A stretch of DNA of 7,550 nucleotides from UBA6912 sp041611095 (GTDB taxonomy: Bacteria; Actinomycetota; Acidimicrobiia; Spongiisociales; UBA5794). Location of the stretch: contig JBFINP010000103.1 of assembly GCA_041611095.1 (NCBI GenBank), forward strand, positions 1-7,550. Reading direction: 5' to 3'. Below are positions 7,118 through 7,550 of the stretch, in pieces (the first letter of the stretch is position 1; the number at the start of each line of letters is the position of its first letter). The position numbers and the translations under genes are program-made. Under the pieces are notes generated by a model that saw only the letters and a program-made list of their open reading frames with translations, had not been told where the DNA came from and ran no database searches.

Positions 7118-7282
7118 TCAGCCGTCATAGCCATTGGCTCGCGCAGCCCGTCCCTGCCTCTCGGCCTTGGCCTTTGCGCGCTCGCGACTCGACTTGTCTC
7201 CGGCTTCGTAATGGTACTTCTTACCCGACTCTCCCCACTGGTAGTAGGGGCCCTGGCTGTCTTTCGACCTGTGTACGGGCAC
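7118..7282 (-). CDS. 54-aa basic protein of unknown function, first gene of the partner-switch operon
   Basis: Starting at GTG 7280-7282 the product is 54 aa: a short VPVHRSK lead, then a Y-Y-Q-W-G-E-S-G-K-K-Y segment, then a Lys/Arg/Ala-rich helix (about residues 33-48) with AKAKAERQGRAARANGY near the end. It is soluble and strongly basic, with no Cys and no membrane segment. The closing pattern SGKKY...A...QGRA...A.GY recalls small uncharacterised proteins that I have seen in bacterial and phage genomes. No function is known to me. The start is set by a near-perfect AAGGAGGT at 7287-7294; the same frame is open to an ATG at 7411, but that would lie upstream of the predicted promoter and has no such site. 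A stress-sigma-type promoter lies just upstream, so it is probably induced with the STAS and kinase genes. Confidence 0.78.
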   Translation of the reverse strand: MPVHRSKDSQGPYYQWGESGKKYHYEAGDKSSRERAKAKAERQGRAARANGYDG

Positions 7283-7286
7283 GACG

Positions 7287-7294
7287 ACCTCCTT
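7287..7294 (-). promoter_or_regulatory. Near-perfect Shine-Dalgarno of the 54-aa gene
   Basis: AAGGAGGT on the minus strand, 4 nt before GTG 7280-7282. It fixes the start at 54 aa rather than the longer 97-aa frame and predicts high translation. Confidence 0.75.
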
Positions 7295-7313
7295 TTCCGC
7301 CACCTTCCCGGAG

Positions 7314-7341
7314 ATACCCGAGCCGGGGCGAGTCGAAACCC
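7314..7341 (-). promoter_or_regulatory. SigB/SigF-type (general stress sigma) promoter
   Basis: On the minus strand GGGTTT (7341-7336) and GGGTAT (7319-7314) are present. The core GTTT is separated from GGGTAT by exactly 16 nt. This matches the established GTTT / GGGTAT-type consensus of SigB/SigF-family promoters (roughly 14-17-nt spacers). Transcription should start near 7307, giving a leader of about 25 nt before the GTG at 7282. The same transcript would carry the small gene, STAS gene and kinase gene. Such autoregulation by the released sigma factor is typical of rsb-like operons. The sigma factor itself is not visible here. Confidence 0.7.
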
Positions 7342-7354
7342 GCCAATCGTCTCG

Positions 7355-7375
7355 TCGGCCGGACGACCCGGCCGA
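7355..7375. promoter_or_regulatory. Perfect inverted repeat in the divergent intergenic region
   Basis: TCGGCCGG (7355-7362) and CCGGCCGA (7368-7375) form an 8-bp perfect dyad with a 5-nt centre. It lies about 15 bp upstream of the -35 of the leftward stress promoter and between the two divergent genes. It is a candidate operator for a dimeric regulator, though GC-only dyads are not rare in DNA of this composition. Confidence 0.35.
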
Positions 7376-7414
7376 GATCGCCGGCGAAGGACTTCCTGCA
7401 CCTTCACCCATGAC

Positions 7415-7440
7415 GTTCGCGTCCCGCAGGATTGGGGTGA
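7415..7440 (+). promoter_or_regulatory. Possible degenerate SigB/SigF-type promoter, rightward
   Basis: GTTC (7415-7418) and GGGTGA (7435-7440) are separated by 16 nt, the same spacer as in the leftward promoter. They would give a leader of about 30 nt to the ATG at 7477. GTT and GGGT match the stress consensus, but the -35 last base and -10 last two bases do not. Treat it as a candidate only. Confidence 0.3.
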
Positions 7441-7464
7441 AGACGGGGAGAAGGCCAAAGCGAC

Positions 7465-7470
7465 GGGAGG
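7465..7470 (+). promoter_or_regulatory. Ribosome binding site of the rightmost gene
   Basis: GGGAGG, 6 nt before ATG 7477-7479. This is what makes the short truncated reading frame at the edge credible. Confidence 0.65.
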
Positions 7471-7476
7471 TACGGC

Positions 7477-7550
7477 ATGGCCGAGAACACGAAGCAGCTC
7501 ATCGTGGGCTTGATGGGGGTGGCCGGCGTCGTCGTCCTGTTGCTCGGGCT
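7477..7550 (+). CDS. N-terminus of a small membrane-anchored or exported protein (cut by right edge)
   Basis: ATG at 7477 opens a frame that stays open to the window end. It starts MAENTKQLIVGLMG and continues with Val/Leu/Gly-rich residues, so a transmembrane helix or signal anchor spans about residues 8-24. Only 24 full codons are visible, so the function cannot be assigned. It is divergent from the stress operon and shares its 194-bp upstream region with it. A GGGAGG site at good spacing supports the start. Confidence 0.6.
   Translation, partial: MAENTKQLIVGLMGVAGVVVLLLG

Noticed and set aside
7051..7128. ATG start at 7128 for the STAS gene
   Set aside because: No Shine-Dalgarno, and the added 26 residues precede the normal STAS beginning; GTG 7050 has GGGAGG.
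6416..7513. Plus-strand 365-codon and 256-codon frames over the STAS/kinase operon
   Set aside because: Antisense to two clearly recognised protein families; composition is not protein-like.

Overview
The window is GC-rich, with coding sequence strongly biased to G/C at third positions and with GTG starts and strong GGAGG-type ribosome binding sites. It carries an actinobacterial-style stress-signalling set (PAS/GAF/SpoIIE phosphatase, STAS antagonist, RsbW-like kinase). I read it as a chromosomal piece of an uncultivated or marine/soil actinobacterium. An Acidimicrobiia-like lineage is a guess from style only, and no marker gene fixes the taxonomy.

Left half (1-3746, minus strand): one uninterrupted reading frame of 1,248 codons that runs off the left edge. 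It encodes the N-terminal part of a very large exported protein. The order is signal peptide, NHL/virginiamycin-B-lyase-like beta-propeller with an acidic Asp-rich insertion, then tandem beta-rich repeats. Five consecutive repeats have an exact 156-codon (468-bp) period. A further, diverged repeat 165 codons on is cut by the window edge.

Intergenic 3747-4107: a divergent control region with a strong hairpin and a short imperfect direct repeat. No gene is seen in it.

Middle (4108-6249, plus strand): a 713-residue PAS-GAF-GAF-PP2C (SpoIIE-type) phosphatase with all its metal-binding motifs intact.

Right (7282 down to 6272, minus strand): a compact operon facing the phosphatase. It holds a 54-aa basic protein of unknown function, a STAS anti-anti-sigma factor with the phosphorylatable Ser, and an RsbW-like anti-sigma kinase with N- and G-boxes. 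A near-consensus SigB/SigF-type promoter (GGGTTT, 16-nt spacer, GGGTAT) sits just upstream of the 54-aa gene. Rightward from the same intergenic region, a short membrane-anchored reading frame begins at 7477 and leaves the window.

Together the phosphatase, STAS protein and kinase form a complete partner-switching module. The phosphatase senses a signal through PAS/GAF and dephosphorylates the STAS protein. The dephosphorylated STAS protein then captures the kinase and releases a sigma factor that is not encoded in this window. The promoter suggests that the released sigma factor feeds back on the operon and makes the 54-aa protein as a co-expressed stress product. The giant secreted protein is divergent from the phosphatase; any functional link between them is inference.
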